This document shows positions 49,801-62,575 of a stretch of 64,000 bases of DNA, one piece after another. The stretch is from Dasyornis broadbenti (Eukaryota; Chordata; Aves; Passeriformes; Dasyornithidae), in assembly GCA_013397935.1 (NCBI GenBank), contig VZRN01011464.1, positions 1,720,244 through 1,784,243 of the forward strand, read 5' to 3'. The translations under genes and the position numbers were made by a program. The notes under the pieces are model-generated. The model worked only from the letters and a program-made list of their open reading frames with translations. It was not told the origin of the DNA and ran no database searches. The first letter of the stretch is position 1. Every line of letters begins with the position of its first letter.

Positions 49801-52800
49801 GTCATTTCTCATTCCCACATGTAAGCATTTATACTACATTATCAATCACCTTCAAAGCTGAAGAAATCACTCTTCCTACATTTCATATTGAAATATTTAT
49901 TTTAAAGCTTCTTATTTTCTCTGGCTTTAATTATTTCTGGCAATGGCACAATTTTCAGTCTATACACGTAGATGTATTTCTTATGTACAAATGGTTTTCC
50001 ACTACTTACATTTCTGTCTGAAGATGACACTGAAAATATGTTGGGAGTCAGTACAACCAATAAATTGTGAATAGTTATGTACCTTTAACAGCATTTTAAG
50101 ATAATATTTAGGAGTGAAGTAAAGTAGTGAAAACATGAAGATCAAGCTGCCCTATATGGAAATTCTTGAGCTTCTATCCAACCATTGGAATGTCCTATTG
50201 AATAAACAGAGCATGCTCATGACATTGAATATCTCGCCGTCATGAGCAGTAAGAGGCATCTGACTGTAAACCTTTCTCCTGTGTGCTTCCCTTCACCATT
50301 TAGGAGAGTTGTTTTGAATGAAAAGACTAAAAAAGAATCAACAGAGTCAATGGCAACATTTTTGTTACCAGGAATCAGCACTAAGGTTTGAAGCTTTGAA
50401 CTTCTACCTTCACAACTGACAGCCTTCAAAACCAGCTGTGCTGCCTGGATGTTAATACAGAGACTCAGTATGGAGTCCTGGCTACTCCCAGGGGCTGGGA
50501 GTGAGACTCAAGATAGTGCCCAAGGGCAGTCAGGTAACAGACTCAGGGCCTACTTCTAAGTTTGGCTTGGCTTTGGGGGTAAGAAGGAGGTGCTACACCT
50601 GTAATCTATACTGTTTTCCTTAAAGAAGACCCCTTCCACACTGTATCATTTTCCTCCACCTCATTCAGTACAGCTGTTGTGGCTGGCAGGCTGGGAAAAA
50701 AAGATGCTGAGCACTTGTGTGAAATGCAGCATTCCTATGCAGTTGCTAAAATTATCGTAAGGACTGAAAGGAAGAGAATGGAAATAGCAATTAACAACTT
50801 ACAGTTCCCCAAATACAGGTCAGAATTCTGTGCAATGCAGAAGAGACACTCCTGAAGCCCAGTGTATTTCCCCTGCTGGATGTCAAAACCCATTACAAAC
50901 TGAGGAATTATGAGGGTTTCTGACAGAAAAGTCAGCAACAGCCCTTAGAACTTAAATCTATTGCTGGTCCTGATCTTCCCATCTTCACTCCTCTTCCTCC
51001 ACCTTCCTTAATAAATGCTTTAAAGTGTTCCGTTTTTGAACTTTTAATGCATTACATTTATACTGAAGTCACTAGGATCATCTTTACAGCCAGAACTTCA
51101 GCAAAGGCTCCCTGGAAACAAGCTTTCAGACACCAGAAAACATTACCCACAGGATACAAACAAAAGCACCTTCATGGTACATAAGCCCTCCTCCTTATCT
51201 CCTGAAGGAGACTTCGCAAGGCAGAGATCTAGTTCTTGCAGACAAGCTGAGGAATCTATTTCAAATCATAGGACTTTTGTAAGATGGCCTGCTGTTTCAA
51301 TCTCTTTTATAGCAAGTACTTTCTATTTCACTGCTTTGAAGAATGGTTTATCAAACAACTCAAACAAAGTGATTTCACAGAGGAACACCTTCTGTCTGGT
51401 TTGCATTCTCTTCAGCTATTCAGAGCTCGCACTTTGCTGAACTTACAGTTTACATGCTTTGTAACCTTGCTGGGCTTCTTTCAGGCAGCCATTAGTGGCA
51501 ATTAGTCCTTGTCAGCCTCAGGCATAGACCCAACACCTACCATGCATCCAGATGCCTCCTTGTGCCTTTGTAGTAATTTCTACCTTCTGCATGGGGCTGA
51601 CAGACACAAATAGTGTTCATATCGCATAGCTACAAAAATACCTTAGGAAATAAAATAGACTCTCAAGTAACAGGTTTGCAGTTTGTGAATAGTAAAATAC
51701 ATAAAGAGAAAAAACAAGTATAAAAGAAAAGGCATGTTTCTTCTCCTCTTTTCAAATTAATATTTTTCTTCAAGGGAGAAAAGTATTGATATGAAAACTT
51801 CATGGACATTGCTTGCTCTTAAGTATGCCCCCCAAGATATGGACTGTCTATTTGACCCCAAAATCATACGCTGCCTTCTACACAGCCTCATCTTCTGAAC
51901 ATTGGGAGCACAGAGAAATAGAGGCAATAAGGTGCAAGTGCCTCATGTCTCAGTCTCCTGGAAACCCAGGAAGACTGCTGATGAGGGGAGGGGGTGGCCT
52001 GAAGGTCTTGCAGGAGCCAGTGGCTTATCCCCTACAGGCAAATGTCCTGTGGAGGCATTGCCAGTGACACATGGAGTACATCAGCCAGGCATCTTCATCC
52101 CAGGGCTTCAGGGCCTCAGTCTCCCGTTGGATTCTCCTATATGCTGGCTCTTTCCAGTACACATTCCAAGACCCAATATTGCCTGGTCTTTTGCCATTTG
52201 CTGTATTAAGAGAACCGTTTCTGTAGAAGAGACCCTATGAAAGCAAAGGCTGGTTTGATGTGGGGTTGGAAATGTCTGTGCAAAGAAGGGTATATTCTAG
52301 CTTTGCAGTAATATAGCTCTAGGAATAAGATGTTTTTCAAAATAAAATATCCATAGTTATTTGTGGAAAAATGTTATTGAAAATCTTGCAGCAGTGACTG
52401 AGTATCTTTAGGTTTCAGTTTCTGGTCACGTAAACTGTTTCAGCCTTACTAGTTCCTCCTCAAAATCTGACCATTTCAAAAGCAATTGATATTAAAGTGA
52501 ATTTCTAATGTAGAAAATAGCCCATGATGCAAAGGAATTAAACATTTCATGAAAGAAAAATGTAGAAATCTAAATATATGGTGGGATTTGATATACAGTC
52601 AAATATTCATTGCCAGAAAAAAAGAAATTCCCTCCCTACCCAGCAGTGTGAACAACCACCAGGCAAGAGCCACTGCAAGCAGGATTCTGGGGAGTCTTTA
52701 CTTGCACACTTGTGACTGTCAACATAATCCATGGGGAATCATTATGGTCACCAGCCCCTCCATAGGTGGTCAGCCTCTGGTTGGCAGGAGTAAATCTTGT

Positions 52801-53099
52801 TTGCAACTTTCGAAAAGGAGCATGAATTCATATGCTGGAGTCAGGGCATTCCAGGGGTCTTTGCTTATTTCACTTCTGGGAAGCACCATGAAGACATAGC
52901 CTCAAGATCAGGAAGATGCCAAAGGAAAACGGCTGGGACAGGGGTTTGCACATTGCAGCACTGAACAGTTAATGATGTAGTTTGTCTTCTGTACCCAGAA
53001 GAGCAATAAAGCAGAACACAGGGCACCGTTCTGCCTCTGTACAAAACCTTGCCGAGTTCTTATCTCATGCACAATTTGCAGCCCCGCTCTCCACACATC
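46867..53099. other. Intergenic DNA, nothing recognised
   Basis: Six kilobases of mainly AT-rich sequence with open frames of at most 116 codons. GC-richer patches at 47960-48490 and 51900-52240 have no identity I can support. No RNA gene or exon is seen. Confidence 0.6.
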
Positions 53100-53545
53100 A
53101 GGAAGGAAATAGCAACGAGAGGGAAGAAGCACAGAAGGGCAACTAGAATGATGAAAGGGAGAGATCAGCTGCTGTGCAAGGAGAACTAAAAATGCTGAGA
53201 GGGCATACAAAGCTAACACAATCATGAAGCAGGGGAAAAGTTATGTGCACAAGTGTTCCACCCAGTCCTTCAAGTATTAGAACTATAGATCACTCACTGA
53301 AAATAGAAGGGGATCGATCTAAAAGGTATAAAGTGCTTTTTTTTCCCCATGGATTGTAGTGAACTTGTGGAATCTGTTGCCATAGGAAACTATAGAGGCA
53401 AAAGGTTCAAGCAGGTATTGTATCAGATCCTGGCCTATAAACAGATGCTGAAGGAACAGACCAGGACTTTCCCATCCAGCATCCCTCACACAATGAACAT
53501 GGATAGTAGAGGAGTACAAGGGGAATGGATGGCAGAAAGCAGCTA
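53100..53545 (+). mobile_element. Old CR1/L3-like LINE 3' fragment
   Basis: The sequence follows the order of the C-terminal end of ORF2 in old CR1-clade LINEs. AGAAGGGCAACTAGAATGATG and AAGGGAGAGATCAGCTGCTG lead to GATCACTCACTGAAAATAGAAGG, then GAACTTGTGGAATCTGTTGCC and GGTTCAAGCAGGTATTGTATCAG. A 65-codon frame (53349-53546) is a remnant. Divergence is high, suggesting an older insertion than the other CR1 copies. Confidence 0.6.
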
Positions 53546-56500
53546 GATTTGTATGTTCTCCCTAACCAACATTTTCAGTTTTCACCATCAGAGATTGGTC
53601 TGACACCACAGGGCATTTCTTGAACTCTGGAAAACCCAATGAGATTTGCAACAGTCTTCAACTGATTCCTACACAGCATCCAATAACAACACTTGTTTTA
53701 CAAAACATTAGTCTTCTGGTTTTTAGTACCTGAGAAAATACTATATTAAGGCAGAGAACAAGTCCTCAAACAGTTGTTTGTGTCTTTCTTAAACTAAACC
53801 AGTTTTGAAGTTATTACACAAAGAAAGTTCATCTGTAAAACAAGAAAAAACAGACTCAGATGACATTCACAGTTGCCCACTCTGCTGAAGACAAATCAAT
53901 GGTGAAAAGTATGTTAATCCCATTGTGAAATAGATAGTATCAACATCACCCCAAATATACTATCTGGCATTGCCCTCTCCTCATCTCAGTTTACTGCATC
54001 TGTTTCTCTTTTACCTCTGGTTTAAGTGGTTGACGTGATCTTCCAACCAGCTCTACTCCCTTGGGGCTTTAAGTACAGACTTAGACACAAGATGAAGCTT
54101 ATGTTCTCACTCCCATGCCACACAAGTGTTTTTCCTTGAGTCCTTTCATCATCCACTGGGTTTATTTTTTGTTATTTTAAAATTCTTTCTCTTACTCCTG
54201 TTTTTAGTAGTTGTTTCTTCCTTTCTAGCCTTGGTAGACACAGGTCCCAGGCTTGTCAATCCCAAATAACTGGACTTTCTGTACCACTACAGAAATTCCT
54301 TCACCTTTTCCTTTCTATCTGATCCTGCCATTATGCTTTTTCATAGCCCTCTCCCAGCTACATGTCTCCCTGGATGAACCACAAGCTATGGCCAGAAGCT
54401 TCTATTAGTATTCCAGGTCTGTTGCTCATTTGCCTCAGCAGAGATTAGCTTAGCCTAATGCAAATGTATTTGCAGGTTTATAAGCACAGCTCACACTTTG
54501 ATGCTTCTCCTTTGTGCCCAGAGACTTGCCTGGCTTTTTGACTGAATGCAAAGTCAGTAAAATATGTTTATAAACAATGTAGTATATTATAAATATATTT
54601 TATATTGAACTGAATTTGTATTTTACTCACTGTAATGTTTATCAAACACTAACTTCTATAAATATCATAATAAATACCACACATGGCATAAAAGGTAATA
54701 AAAAGAGAGACAAAGGAAAATGAATCTCTCAAATAAAATTTAAAGACACAGAATGCAGATCCTTAATTCAATCTTATTATTTATTTCAAACTGCCCAGGA
54801 CGTCCACCCAAATCGCCTATATTATTAGTCATCACTGAAAAGGTTGTTTTCTGTTGGTACTATGGTGGCAACATCTGCAAATCCAGCTTTGGAGCAAACA
54901 TTAATAATCATCCTGAAAGCAAGTCATCTTAGTCACTCTCAGAGCTACTTGGAATTGTGGAAATTAAATATGGTATTACTAAAGAAGTATGCTTTTCTTA
55001 CCTTTAAGCTGAGTGTCAGAAGGAAAGTTTAATTCTACAGTTGACTTGTCTCAATAGAATTTCATAGTACATGAACCAAGAGATGCACCCAAATCCTGAT
55101 ACAGGAATGCTTGGTGCGACGAGCAGTCTGGTTCTCAATATTATAGAGACCCATATGCTTTCCATACTATGAAACCAACCCAGTAAGTGATACAACTTCC
55201 TCAAGGTTTTTTTGGTAACAACATTCTCTTAATCCAATCATTTTATATTTACACAGTGCAATATTTTTTGTCAGATATTAGGAACTGGCTATGAGAAAGC
55301 CTTTATTTTACGCTTTATTTTAATCACATGACATTTAAGAATAACAGACATGAACTAGTAACTTAAAGCAGGAGAAGCTGCCATGCAGGAGAACAAACCC
55401 TTTTTAAAAAGCTAGCTGCCTCATGAGAGGGTGATCAACTTTTCAAAAGTTTAAGTTAAAATGACAAACTTAAGAAACCAAAAAAACAGAATCTTTCATT
55501 ACCTACTTTAATGCACAGTCATAGCCTGAGCTAGTTTAAGTGCACAGGAATCATGCATCCATCTCATTCCAGATCAATAAATGGGAAAAAAAAACAATTT
55601 CTAATCAAGACTGCAAGATGATTCAAAATCAGGTTTAACACTTCTGGTATACCAACCAATGTGGGTAACATTCAGCCTAAGATAGCTCTTGGATTTTCAC
55701 TTGCTGTTGTTTAATAGATTTTCTTCTGCCACTGACAGATATTTTAGATTAATTTTAAGCCTTCAAAGTATGCTATTAAGAAATAAGTCTGACAGCAGCA
55801 GTAGCAAAGAAAAGATATGACAAAGTTATGCTACATATTAATGGAAATAGGTCTAAGGTCACACCTTATTTTTGTGCTCTTGCGTCTCTCTTTGCAATGG
55901 TTTAGGAACACTGAAAGTAGCAAAAGTGAAAGGTAAGAAAAAAAATAGGAATATGAAATGCAGGTCACGGTAGAATAATTCATCTGGGGTTTTTTTTCAC
56001 TTTCGTAACTACTCCAGCCATTTTTCTGCCAGCTCTCCATCTATTGCAGAATAGATGTAATTCACCAAGAGAAAAAGGCTGTATGCTGCCCATTTAGATG
56101 GAAGAAAAGACCACAAGAGCCATGCTTGCATGGCTGTAAATCACAGAGCTTTGGTATAAATGGTATAAGTCCTATTAAAACCTATGCTAGAAACCATATG
56201 TGTAGGAAAGGAAAGAGGAGGAAGAAAGGAAGGAAAAAACTAGAATCTAAATGTCACTGGTCTCAGTTACATTTTCATTTTAATATTTCATCTAGTATGT
56301 CTGATCAAACATATTTTGTAATACTAGAACAGAATACTAAAAATGGGTAGTTTTCTGCCTACAATAAGGGGGTGATAATATGAATATTGAATATATAATT
56401 GGATTGTTCAAGGTAGCCTGTACCTCAGCAAAAGCAATTTTGTGTGATTAGTCTAAGGAATAACAACAGCTGCACTCCATGTTCTAGCAATACAATTCAT

Positions 56501-58768
56501 TTAGCAGATTTACAATCTGTTGATAACACCTGAACCTAGCAGTAACAACCAAAAGTCAGTGTGACTATTAATGATTTGAATTTGACCTGGCAAGGGTGAT
56601 ATTTACATAGCATGCAAGAGACTATTAGTTAAATCATGCAATCAAAGTATTACCTGACAGAAATAGTGTATTTCAAAATATATTGTGTTAATGCATAGTA
56701 AACATCTTGCTGTTCTGTGTCCAACAAGTCCTGTGCAAGAGTATGGGCTTCAATATCTGAGGTCTTGTATTGTATGCAACTAAAGCTCCGCTAGTTTACG
56801 TATATTGAATATCCCCTAATCACAACTTAAATTGAGAGCAAAACACTTCAAATGGAAAAGTGTAGCTTTTCTTTTGATATTTAATCCATCATTCTCTGAA
56901 TGACAAACATAACAAGTCCACAAGTCCCAGAGTCTTTCACAATAAAAGATTGATTCTTCATTTTATGTCCATTTACTTATTCGAAAGTCACACCTGAGAA
57001 AAGATTCACCAGAAGCATTTCAAGTGGCAACAGGAGCCAGAAAAGATCCCGAACAAAAGCAAACAGGGGTGAGTGTAGTGAAGCAGACACCCATATTTAG
57101 GAATTTTGTCATTGTATCTACTTGGAAGTGGTTGCTTTTACAATGGTCAGCATTCAATCACAATTCCAACAGAAAGACTATAAAGATATTTAACATGGTG
57201 ACAGCTTCAGAATCAACAGAAATTCAAAGTTTGCTTGAGATATATGGCTCCAATTTCATCTGTGATTGTTGATGCAGATAAGACTATTGCAAACCAAATG
57301 ACATCTTAAAAAAATTTTGTCCAAGTAGGTTCAGAAATATCTCAGTTCACTCACCCAAACTGAACAATGTCCTCTATGCAAATAGTGCAATTAATAATGA
57401 TGAAGATGCTTTCATCAGCTCATTGGTAAAGCAGTATACTTCTGTGCGCTACATCACACTTTAACCCTACATTAAGAAGAATCGCTTCTTAAGCTTTCTT
57501 CACTGTCCTAGTGAAGTCAGATTAAGAAACAAAACCACTTGCCTTTCAGTCAGTCAACTCTTCTATCCATGATAAATACGTTGTTTCATTGCAGATTAAT
57601 TTGGCAAGTAAAGGAATCCTCCTTTGACATGCATGGCCCTAAACACAAACAAATTAAGGAAGTATCTCAGAGACAAAGGCTCTTAATGTGCCTGCAGTAA
57701 CCTAAAAAGTAGATGCTTCCTCTTCTCACTGAGTTTGTTTTCAGGACTGGGCAATTCTGCTCAATTTTGAGCTCCTTTCAAAGACTAGGAGGAACTCAGT
57801 GCCTCACAAAGGTAGAAAAAGAGGTATAATTCAAAGACTAAGGCTTAAATTCCCATTCTTTATCTCCCAACATAAGCAATGTTTTATCATAGCAACCTAG
57901 AATGCTTCTAGGTAGGTGCAACGCTTCTTCAGCAGCAAGGAAGATCACAGGCTCTGAAAACAGGTTGCCTGCTTTAGCATCATAAACACAGTCTTTGCAC
58001 TGCACAAACTGTCAGAGTGGTCTGTGAGACCAATTTAATACTGAGCTGAAATATGATGAAAGTCAATCTTCATGCCATATATACTTCCAGTACCATGTGC
58101 TGCATCACTTGAAAGCTGATACCCCATGCATTAGTATGATCTGCTATTGTCCTAATTAGTCCAGTGGCTTGTCAAGAGCCCTGGATCCTCTGTTATCTCA
58201 AGCAAAAAATAATTGTGTGCTTTTTAAAACTACTTTCTCAAGGGTACAGTTAAGTAGAAAAGCATAGCTCAAGATGATTAATTCACAGTGAAAATGTTTG
58301 AGCAGTACATTTAATTACCTAGACATGCTCAATTTATATCTACAAGGAGATAAAACCATAGGCAACACTTCCAAGGAGCAAAAAAAATTCCAGATTTTTG
58401 GGGTTTTTAAATCTCCTTTTAGTGGATATCAATTGCCAAAAGAGCCCAGTTTCCCAAAGCTGGATAGTTCTGTCACACTGTCAGCCAAAGTACCAATGCA
58501 ATGCCAGTTTTTTGTTCAAGCTCCAGAATAGTTCAGCTGACACATATCAACACTTTCACCAGCTTTAAACTCACAATGTTACTTCACTAAAACAGGATTT
58601 TGCATCAGTCTAAAAGCGATTGCTGCTGCCTTTTGTCAACAGTGTGATTTTAACATGAATAAAGCCAGTAACTACTTGTCCCCTAGTTTGACATGGAACA
58701 AGTAGAACTTCTCAAACTAAATTTGCCATTATGCTTCAACTATGACATAGAAATTTTTTTGTATACTT
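53546..58768. other. Intergenic DNA, nothing recognised
   Basis: AT-rich, low in repeats that I can name, with open frames of at most 82 codons. No exon, RNA gene or transposon could be identified. Confidence 0.65.
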
Positions 58769-59150
58769 CATAGAATCAAACAATGGCTTCAGTTGGAAAG
58801 GACCTTATGGATCATCTAGTTCCTACCCCTCTGCCATGGACAGGGACACTTTTCACTAGACCAGGTTGCTCACCGCTCCATTGAGCCTGGCCTTGAATAG
58901 TTCCAGGGATGGGACATCCACAGCTTCTCTGAGCAAACTGTGCCAGTGCCTCACCATCCTCACAGTAAAGAATTTCTTCCTAATATCTAATCTAAACCTA
59001 CTCTCAGTTTGAACCATTCCCTCTTGTCCTGTCACTACATGCCCTTGTAATAAGTCCCTCTCCATCTTCCTTGTAGGCCTCCTTCAGGTACTGGAAGGCC
59101 ACAATTAGGTCACCCCTAAACCTTCTTTTCCAGACTGAACAAATCCTTAT
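58769..59150 (-). mobile_element. CR1 LINE 3'-end fragment, well preserved
   Basis: Plus-strand view shows the complement of the CR1 terminus: ATAGAATCAAACAATGGCTT, then GATCATCTAGTTCCTACCCC and CTGCCATGGACAGGGACAC. AAGAATTTCTTCCTAATATC and CCCTTGTAATAAGTCCCTC follow, fading in CTTCTTTTCCAGACTGAAC. On the minus strand a 69-codon frame (58856-59065) keeps ESRFRLDIRKKFFTVRMVRHW from the end of ORF2. About 380 bp and 5'-truncated. Confidence 0.93.
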
Positions 59151-61496
59151 ATTTATATAGATTATGGTAAATATTAATGTTACACTATTACAAAAGTACT
59201 ATTTAACATTTATATGTCTTTGCTATAGTAATATTTTGCTTTACAAAGGAATTCAGAGTTCAGGAAGAATAATATAAAATAAAATAGGCTAGAAGAATTC
59301 CCTCTCAGTTTGATTTATTGGCATACAAAGCTTAGGCTCTAACCACAATTAGATAGCTAATATCCTTTGGAGTATACATTTGTTTTGAAAATACAAGATA
59401 AACAGAAAAGAATTACACACACTGATGGGTAATTTTAAACAGCCTCATCATGAAAATGCCCAGGTTTATCCAGCTCTCCTAGTTGTCTTGTTTGGCTCTA
59501 ATAAACCAAAGATGTAACTGTTTTCCCCAGCAGCAGCATAAAAAACAAGTACTCTAAGATCTCTTCATAGAGAGAGAAAGATAAAAAGGAAAAGGGAATA
59601 GTTCATAAGGGAAAGCTTTCCAATCATTTTCCAATTAAAATCCTAGCCCTGAAACAGTTCAGAACTTAGATAATGAGAACACTAATGCAAGTTGTTAATT
59701 ACTTTTTATTTCTGTGAAAATGGCAAGATATTTTGAGTGTAATTGGTACAGCTCCTCTACAATATTACTCCAAAGGCACTAGGAGGAGCTCTAATTGTTC
59801 CCCAAAAGACACTAATTTTCACCTAACAGCTATTAAAGTAGGCCCAGTTTATTGGGTTTCTTAACGCATATTTGTGTAAAAAGTATTACTAGAGCTAAAA
59901 ATTACCTCCTACAGAATAAATGTTACTGTGGTCTTTCTCTGTACATACTTATTTATCTCTATGTCTGTTAACACTGTTCATTGTGTACACATACCTTATG
60001 TGTTCCCTTCAGAAGTTGAATGGTGAGGCTACAGGTGACTTGGCCTCCCAGGCTACTCACATAACAGTGCAGTTTTTCTGCATTCCACCTTCATCTTGGT
60101 ATCAGGTAACTCACCTCTGCATCTGCCTTCAGTATCCAGAAGGATTCTTCTCATACATGAGTGACCTGGATATTTTGTCCAGTTCTATGTTATCTCAATG
60201 TTTTTCTAATCTGTCTCTTCTTTGGCTAGATAAGGCTGTAGAGAGACTGTGGCTTCTGCTTCCACTAGCTTGAGCATCTTTGTCAAGCTCAACATTCCCA
60301 AAAGTAAACATGCTAACATGCCACCTTGTCATGCACCAAGGCAGCATTCTCCTCCTTTGTTACCAGTCCTTGAAGTAGTCAATCTGATGAATATTATAAA
60401 TTCAAGTTTAACTCTATTCACTAGACACTATCCCAAGCTACACTCCTCCAATAACCCTGAAAACATATGTGCAGAAGTCAGTCCTTTAAGGCAAGTTAGC
60501 TTTTCCTTACATACCTTGGAGTCAGTGGATATACTCCAATTCTTACAGCCTACTGATTTCATACTTGTAGATCTGTTTCTGCAACATCTGGAAGAACATG
60601 GCCTTTATCAGAAGTCAAGAGTTAGCACAGTCAGTGGGTGACGCAAATTTTTATTTTATCAGCTGAACTGTCATCTGTGGTAGCACAAGGTAAAGCTGAA
60701 AAAGTAGAGAAGCAGTATTTCTCTAAAGAAATATTGCAGATGTGTTGGATGCTTGTGACACTGAGCAAGACTGGAGGAAGGGAATTAGAATAACTTTGTG
60801 GTGTCAGAGTGTCACACAAAACTGAATTTCAGGTAGGGGAATTTAGGAATGGGAAAGATAAAGTGAGATGTTTGTGGGCAGGTCAAACAGAATAACACCG
60901 AGAATATCAACAGTATGAAACTGCATAAAATGACAGCCTTTGCCTCCATCTGTCCAAACAGATTACTCTGTTGAGTTTGGTTTGGGCAGGGAATAAAGAT
61001 TAAAGAGCTTAGACAGGGACTCTAGTATTAAAACCCTTTCTCTTAAGTCCAGAGCTGCGCTTGAAGTCTGTTGATGAGAAGAGGGTAGCCATTCCCTCCA
61101 GGGTGTCATTGTGCTGTCCTTCAAAGCCAAAGCTTGCTGCAGCTGGCAGTAACACAATTCATGCATACAAATCAAGCTAAAAAGGCCAACTGAATGAGTT
61201 TTCGGTATTGACTACCCATATCTTCAGTAACATCCAGGGACTCTAGCTGCTGAACTACTGATGGTTTTGATGCTGTTTATTGACTTCAGTAGCAGTTTTA
61301 GCATTAGCATCACACTTACCAACTGCAGCTTGAACTCATTTCAACTAGTTACATGTCAGTAATTTTCAGCCACGAGCAATAATCTCCCACTTCTTAGACT
61401 TGCTGCAGTACTGCTTGTTTGCTGCTTCAACTTAGAAGACTGAGCTGCTTCTAGACTTCCCTTTTAGATATCGAATGGCTCAAACATCATGGAGTT
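59151..61496. other. Intergenic DNA with two adjacent unrecognised open frames
   Basis: AT-rich sequence with no named repeat. Two overlapping plus-strand frames (59920-60273, 117 codons; 60249-60641, 130 codons, GTG-initiated as an open frame) give an unusually long stop-poor stretch. No domain or splice signals could be recognised, and they are probably chance. Confidence 0.5.
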
Positions 61497-62575
61497 CTTC
61501 CTGGGGATGGATGATGAACCTGAGGGAACTCCTTGATGCCTTGGTGAGACTACTCTTTATAATCCTTGATTCACCACAAAAATTGGGAGGAGTGCCTGAA
61601 GACTAGAGGAAAGCAAATGTCATCCTATCTTCAAGAAGGAGGACCCAGAGGAATACAGTGAGACTCACCTTGATCCCTTGGAAGGTGATGGAGTAGCTAA
61701 TCCTGGAAACCATTTCTAAGCATATTAAAGATAAGAATCATAAGGAAGATTCAGCATGGATTCATCAAATGCAAGTCGTACTTGACAACCTTCCATGATG
61801 AAATGACTGGCCTGGTAGACAAGGAGAGAGCAGCAGATATTTAGTAAGGCTTTAGTAAGGCTTTCCAACACTGTCTGCCACAAGATTCTGACAGGGAAGG
61901 CTGGATGAGCAGATAGGAAGATGGATCAAAAACTGGCTGAATGGCCAAGCCCAGAGGGTGGTGATTGGTGGCATGAAGTAGAGCTGGAAGCTAGTAACTG
62001 GCAATGTACCCCATGGGTCAATATTAGGTTTAATCCTGTTTACCACCTTCATTATGTGGTGGTGCAGGTGTACGCTCAGCAAGTTTGCAGATGACACAAA
62101 ACTGAGAGCAGGGGCCAGGGGTTATGCTGTCATCCCAAAGGACCTTAACAGACTGGAGAAATATGCCAACAGGAACTCCATGACGTTGAATAAGAAGTGC
62201 AAAGTCCTGCAGAACAACCCCAGGCACCAGGACATCAGAAGCCATCCAGCTAGAATGCAGCTTTCAGAAAATGACATGAAAGGAGAGTGTAAAGCAGACA
62301 GTCAGACTCTTTTCAGATGTGCCAAGTGACAGGACCAGTGGCAAGGGGCACAAACTGAAACACAGGTGACGTTATTTGAACATCAGGAAACACTTCTGCA
62401 CTATGAAGATGACTGAGCACTGGCACAGGTTTCCTGGAGAGTTGCTGGAATCTTGCTCCTTGGCTACAGGGTCATAGTGCTGCACAACCAGCTCTAAGTG
62501 GCCCTGCTTGAATAAGGTGGGTGGATCAGAAAACACCCAGAGGATCCTCCAATCTCAACCATTTTGTGATATTTA
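61497..62575 (+). mobile_element. CR1 LINE fragment, reverse-transcriptase domain to 3' end
   Basis: Sense-strand CR1 from the reverse-transcriptase entry to the tail. GGAGGAGTGCCTGAAGACT (VPED) and AGGAAAGCAAATGTCATCC (KANVI) come first, then CAGCATGGATTCATCAAATG (QHGFIK). TTCCATGATGAAATGACTGG (FHDEMTG) and GATCAAAAACTGGCTGAATG (IKNWLNG) follow. The catalytic-motif remnant KFADDTKL is encoded near 62080-62105, within the frame 62054-62329. It ends CTCAACCATTTTGTGATATTT, a decayed octamer tail. Stops, frameshifts and internal deletions (for example after KDLNRLEKYANR) make it inactive. It is one of the two longest CR1 copies here. Confidence 0.9.
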
